From: Deltaproteobacteria bacterium RIFOXYD12_FULL_50_9
GTDB taxonomy: Bacteria > Desulfobacterota > Desulfobulbia > Desulfobulbales > CALZHT01
Direction of reading: 5' to 3'
Length of the DNA stretch: 8,672 nucleotides
Assembly (NCBI GenBank): GCA_001799225.1
Contig: MGTA01000053.1
Span: 2,149 to 10,820, forward strand
The number at the start of each line of letters is the position of its first letter. The first letter of the stretch is position 1. A program made the translations under genes and the position numbers. Positions 6,677-8,672 of this stretch are shown in pieces. The notes beneath the pieces are model-generated. The model did not search any database. It saw nothing but the letters and a program-made list of their open reading frames with translations, and was not told the origin of the DNA.

Positions 6677-6845
6677 TCTCTTACCTCCTTAAGATTGTTG
6701 TTTAATTAATAAAGCCGCCAACTAAATAGCTAAAAAACCTTGGCATTAAAGCAACTCTGCCAGTCATTGCAAAAAAGATTTTCCTCAATGGACGTATTGC
6801 CATACCATTTAAGGAAAATCTCAATTTGAATCCTCATTCATTTTC
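6677..6845 (-). other. Long 5' leader of the dsr operon
   Basis: From the predicted start site near 6845 to the dsrA ATG is about 168 nt, long for a simple leader. It contains the hairpin-plus-U-tract at 6771-6821, an unstructured-looking 80-nt stretch, and the strong ribosome-binding site. A tiny frame of eight codons begins at 6847 (MKMNEDSN) and ends on the first base of the hairpin. It has no ribosome-binding site and may be chance. No known riboswitch consensus is recognised. Confidence 0.5.
6771..6821 (-). terminator. Terminator-like hairpin inside the dsr leader (candidate attenuator)
   Basis: In the dsr RNA, AGATTTTCCT (6821-6812) pairs with AGGAAAATCT (6785-6776). After a 1x2 internal loop, AATGG (6809-6805) pairs with CCATT (6791-6787), closing a 13-base loop. 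The 3' arm runs straight into six U (6776-6771). The stem is GC-poor (five GC pairs in fifteen), so strength is uncertain. No minus-strand gene lies upstream for it to terminate. It therefore sits between promoter and dsrA as an attenuator would, or else the repeat is a protein-binding site. Confidence 0.6.
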
Positions 6846-6851
6846 ATGTTG

Positions 6852-6880
6852 ACCATATCCATCTGAAAACTGTTTGTCAA
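6852..6880 (-). promoter_or_regulatory. Predicted sigma70 promoter of dsrABD
   Basis: On the minus strand a perfect TTGACA (6880-6875) is followed after 17 bp by TATGGT (6857-6852), four of six consensus bases. Directly upstream (6881-6900) is a T-rich tract like an UP element. The start site would be near 6845. This is the best promoter match in the divergent region. Confidence 0.7.
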
Positions 6881-6985
6881 CAAAAAATAAAGTAAAAAAA
6901 CCACTTCGTTCACTCCATGTCTAAACGACTGCTTTTCCAATTATCATGCTAATTCCATAACCGTCGATCAACTCTATGGTTTTAG

Positions 6986-7004
6986 AATAATCCCGCAATA
7001 ATCC
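6986..7004. promoter_or_regulatory. Two 8-bp direct repeats one helical turn apart
   Basis: AATAATCC occurs at 6986-6993 and again at 6997-7004, an 11-bp period. Such phasing is typical of sites for response regulators or other tandem-binding regulators. They lie about 106 bp upstream of the dsr -35 box and about 80 bp before the divergent gene's ATG. A binding role is inference from spacing. Confidence 0.35.
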
Positions 7005-7085
7005 TTTATTATTTGACTTGGGTATGAGAATATCCTCAACACTCATTTTTTTAACTATTCAAAAATTCTCTTTTGGTCGGCATCT

Positions 7086-8183
7086 ATGAATTTTGACTAT
7101 TTTCTCTCCTCTCCTCAAGGCGACAGAAAAGCTGACACAGCCCTTCTGGCCAGCCCATTCTTAATCAGCTTGACAGAGCATCACTCCATCCTCACACTTG
7201 GAGATTATTTTTCCGCCTTAAAAAAATTCGCGCTCAACAGGCCAAAATTAACTGGTGCTGAATCCATCCGGATCCGCTCCGAAAAACACGGTGCTCTTTA
7301 TCATATTGCCAGCCTGACAGCAACATTGCCCGAACAAACTCTTAAACTTACAGTTAGTTCCGCCCTCTCTGAAAATGGCAAAATCTGCCTGGCCCGGGAT
7401 TTCAACCATATTGATCAACTTAACAAATCATTAAACTTGCCATTTTTGCCGGCAGTTTATGCCATTGAACCAATCGCACCGGAGACTTTTCCAGGCAATC
7501 TCAGTTTTCTGATGGTTCTGGCCGAATGGTTTGACGATCACCACGAATGGCACCTCACAAAAAACGGCCAAGAGATCATGCTCTGGGATCATGTCCGCGG
7601 CAACCGACTGCTCGACCAAACGGCAACCTTTGCTGTTTTTCGTCAGATTGCCGCAATCCTCACTCAATATTATGATGTTCCTTCCGCCAGACAGATCCAT
7701 CCCTGGCATCATGCCGCCGGTGATTTTATCGTTAATGAAGAGGATGGCGATATACGAGTTCGACTGACCACCGCCAGGGACTATTGCCGGCTTTCTCTGC
7801 CTTTTAGAGACTCCGGAGATTCACCGTTGATTGCCCTGCTTTTCTTCTTTCTTCATCTGACCATTCGAACTCGCCTAGACAGGGTTGAAGGAGTCGACGC
7901 CCCGGTCTGGGCAGCAGAATTTGCGGTGCCGGCGACTGTAACTGGCTTTTTTGAAGCATTAATAGCCATGACCGGCAGGAATCAGATACCTCCCGGCATG
8001 GTTGATAGCCTACTTACTATGTTAAGATCCTGCACCCCGGCAGAACTCGCTGCCATGTCCAAGCCACTGCTCAATTTTTACAACGAAGAGAGTCCCCACG
8101 AGGTCGCCTTTATCGCCGATCATTTGGAAGAGCATAGCACGAATCTCCACGCGGCTTTAAAAATGATAAACCCTAACGCTTAA
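7086..8183 (+). CDS. Unrecognised 365-residue protein, possibly kinase-like and degenerate
   Basis: I do not recognise a named family. The protein looks cytoplasmic, with no signal peptide; the most hydrophobic stretch (LIALLFFFLHLTI, 248-260) reads as a buried helix. The layout recalls aminoglycoside/LPS-kinase folds. A two-strand N-lobe with a Lys (LKLTVSSALSENGKICLARDF, K87) is followed by FLPAVYAIEP, then a hinge-like FLMVLAEWFDDHHEW (141-155). IHPWHHAAGDFIV (204-216) stands where the catalytic loop HxDxxxxN would be, and VRLTTARDY where the metal-binding loop would be. The canonical Asp and Asn are not clearly present, so if kinase-like it may be inactive. It is transcribed away from dsrA across a shared 410-bp region. 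Its ribosome-binding site is poor and no clear promoter of its own is seen. The PLD-like gene follows after 69 bases, probably in the same operon. The function is unknown. Confidence 0.75.
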   Translation: MNFDYFLSSPQGDRKADTALLASPFLISLTEHHSILTLGDYFSALKKFALNRPKLTGAESIRIRSEKHGALYHIASLTATLPEQTLKLTVSSALSENGKICLARDFNHIDQLNKSLNLPFLPAVYAIEPIAPETFPGNLSFLMVLAEWFDDHHEWHLTKNGQEIMLWDHVRGNRLLDQTATFAVFRQIAAILTQYYDVPSARQIHPWHHAAGDFIVNEEDGDIRVRLTTARDYCRLSLPFRDSGDSPLIALLFFFLHLTIRTRLDRVEGVDAPVWAAEFAVPATVTGFFEALIAMTGRNQIPPGMVDSLLTMLRSCTPAELAAMSKPLLNFYNEESPHEVAFIADHLEEHSTNLHAALKMINPNA

Positions 8184-8252
8184 ATTTCAATAACCGATCC
8201 ATGGACTTATGCAACTGATTGACGCGAACCATTATGGAGGTTAGTCCCGATC

Positions 8253-8672
8253 ATGATACTAAACATTACCCCCCTGAAACAAACTACATCTAACATCTTC
8301 CGGCGCAAAACATCCTGGTCAGCACGACCTGGCTTGCTCGGGTTGGTAATCCTTACATCACTCTTGCTGGGAGATCTATATCCGACATTCGCAGGTAGAC
8401 CGGACCACAGGCCTATCGACCTTTTTTCGGCTGGAGCGGCAACCCACCCTGGCGAGGTCAGGCTGCTTACAGACAACTCCTACTACGATACCCTAATCCT
8501 GCATATCAAACAGGCCAGGGAAAAGATCAATATGGCCATGTTTCTATTCAAAACAACTGGCTCCGCCCAAAACCGGCCAGCGTTGATCATGAAAGAGTTA
8601 ATCCAGGCAAAAACGCGCGGAGTCGCAGTACATGTACTCCTTGAGGTGTCGAACCACGATCAAAATTTAAAC
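8253..8672 (+). CDS. Phospholipase-D-like protein with N-terminal membrane segment, cut by the right edge
   Basis: The frame is open to the last base and shows 140 residues. Residues 1-26 are positively charged, followed by a hydrophobic segment (LLGLVILTSLLLG, 28-40) and a FAG site, so it is exported or anchored in the inner membrane. From about 68 the N-terminal part of a PLDc_2-type domain is recognisable: VRLLTDNSYYDTLILHIKQA, INMAMFLFKTTG, then LIQAKTRGVAVHVLLEVSN. The first HKD motif would lie beyond the edge, so catalytic status is unknown. Such proteins act as phosphodiesterases on lipids or nucleic acids; many small exported ones are uncharacterised. The ATG at 8253 has GGAGG at 8236-8240, a long 12-base spacing. 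No in-frame ATG, GTG or TTG lies closer to that site. It is probably co-transcribed with the preceding gene. Confidence 0.8.
   Translation, partial: MILNITPLKQTTSNIFRRKTSWSARPGLLGLVILTSLLLGDLYPTFAGRPDHRPIDLFSAGAATHPGEVRLLTDNSYYDTLILHIKQAREKINMAMFLFKTTGSAQNRPALIMKELIQAKTRGVAVHVLLEVSNHDQNLN

Noticed and set aside
6939..6954. AATTA / TAATT inverted repeat upstream of the dsr promoter
   Set aside because: Five-base AT-only arms are expected by chance in such AT-rich DNA.
7013..7041. TTGACT at 7013-7018 as -35 box of the gene at 7086
   Set aside because: No acceptable -10 box lies 16-18 bp downstream (TCAACA at 17 bp; TATCCT is only 12 bp away).
8207..8476. 89-codon minus-strand frame near the right edge
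   Set aside because: It lies opposite the PLD-like gene, whose signal segment and domain are recognisable on the plus strand.
1..8672. CRISPR arrays, tRNA or rRNA genes
   Set aside because: No regularly spaced repeats and no tRNA or rRNA signature segments were seen on either strand.

Overview
The window carries the dissimilatory sulfite reductase genes dsrA, dsrB and dsrD in one minus-strand operon. It therefore comes from an anaerobic sulfur-metabolising bacterium. The reductive-type DsrAB with DsrD, the moderate GC content and the flanking TPR and zinc-ribbon/HEAT proteins suggest Desulfobacterota, perhaps near Desulfobulbales. That placement is an inference from protein resemblance, not a phylogeny. 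Some relatives with dsrD run the pathway towards sulfide oxidation or disproportionation, so the direction of flux is not fixed by this window alone.

Layout. Bases 1-393 are the 3' end of an unrecognised plus-strand gene. Bases 458-753 are a compact AbrB/MazE-like antitoxin gene with a near-consensus sigma70 promoter overlapped by a perfect 12-bp inverted repeat. No intact toxin follows. Bases 754-1447 look decayed, with a possible frameshifted DUF4160-like remnant on the minus strand. Bases 1448-3803 are a tight three-gene plus-strand operon: a five-repeat TPR protein, a zinc-ribbon plus HEAT-like protein, and a second TPR protein with 40-residue repeats. This operon converges on dsrABD, and a 22-bp perfect A/T-flanked hairpin at 3872-3920 can terminate both.

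Bases 3951-6676 on the minus strand read dsrA, dsrB, dsrD, each with a strong AGGAGG ribosome-binding site. The roughly 410-bp divergent region 6677-7085 holds a good dsr promoter (TTGACA, 17 bp, TATGGT). Between that promoter and dsrA lies a hairpin followed by six U in the dsr RNA, which looks like an intrinsic terminator inside the leader (a candidate attenuator). Divergent from dsrA is an unrecognised 365-residue protein with a faint kinase-like layout. Behind it is the start of a membrane-anchored or exported phospholipase-D-like protein cut by the right edge.

How the genes work together. DsrAB reduces sulfite, normally with DsrC (not in this window) as co-substrate, and DsrD stimulates DsrAB. 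The TPR/HEAT operon has no recognisable catalytic domain and may encode scaffold or assembly proteins. A link to sulfur metabolism is suggested only by position. The most notable regulatory signals are the dsr leader hairpin and the antitoxin operator.
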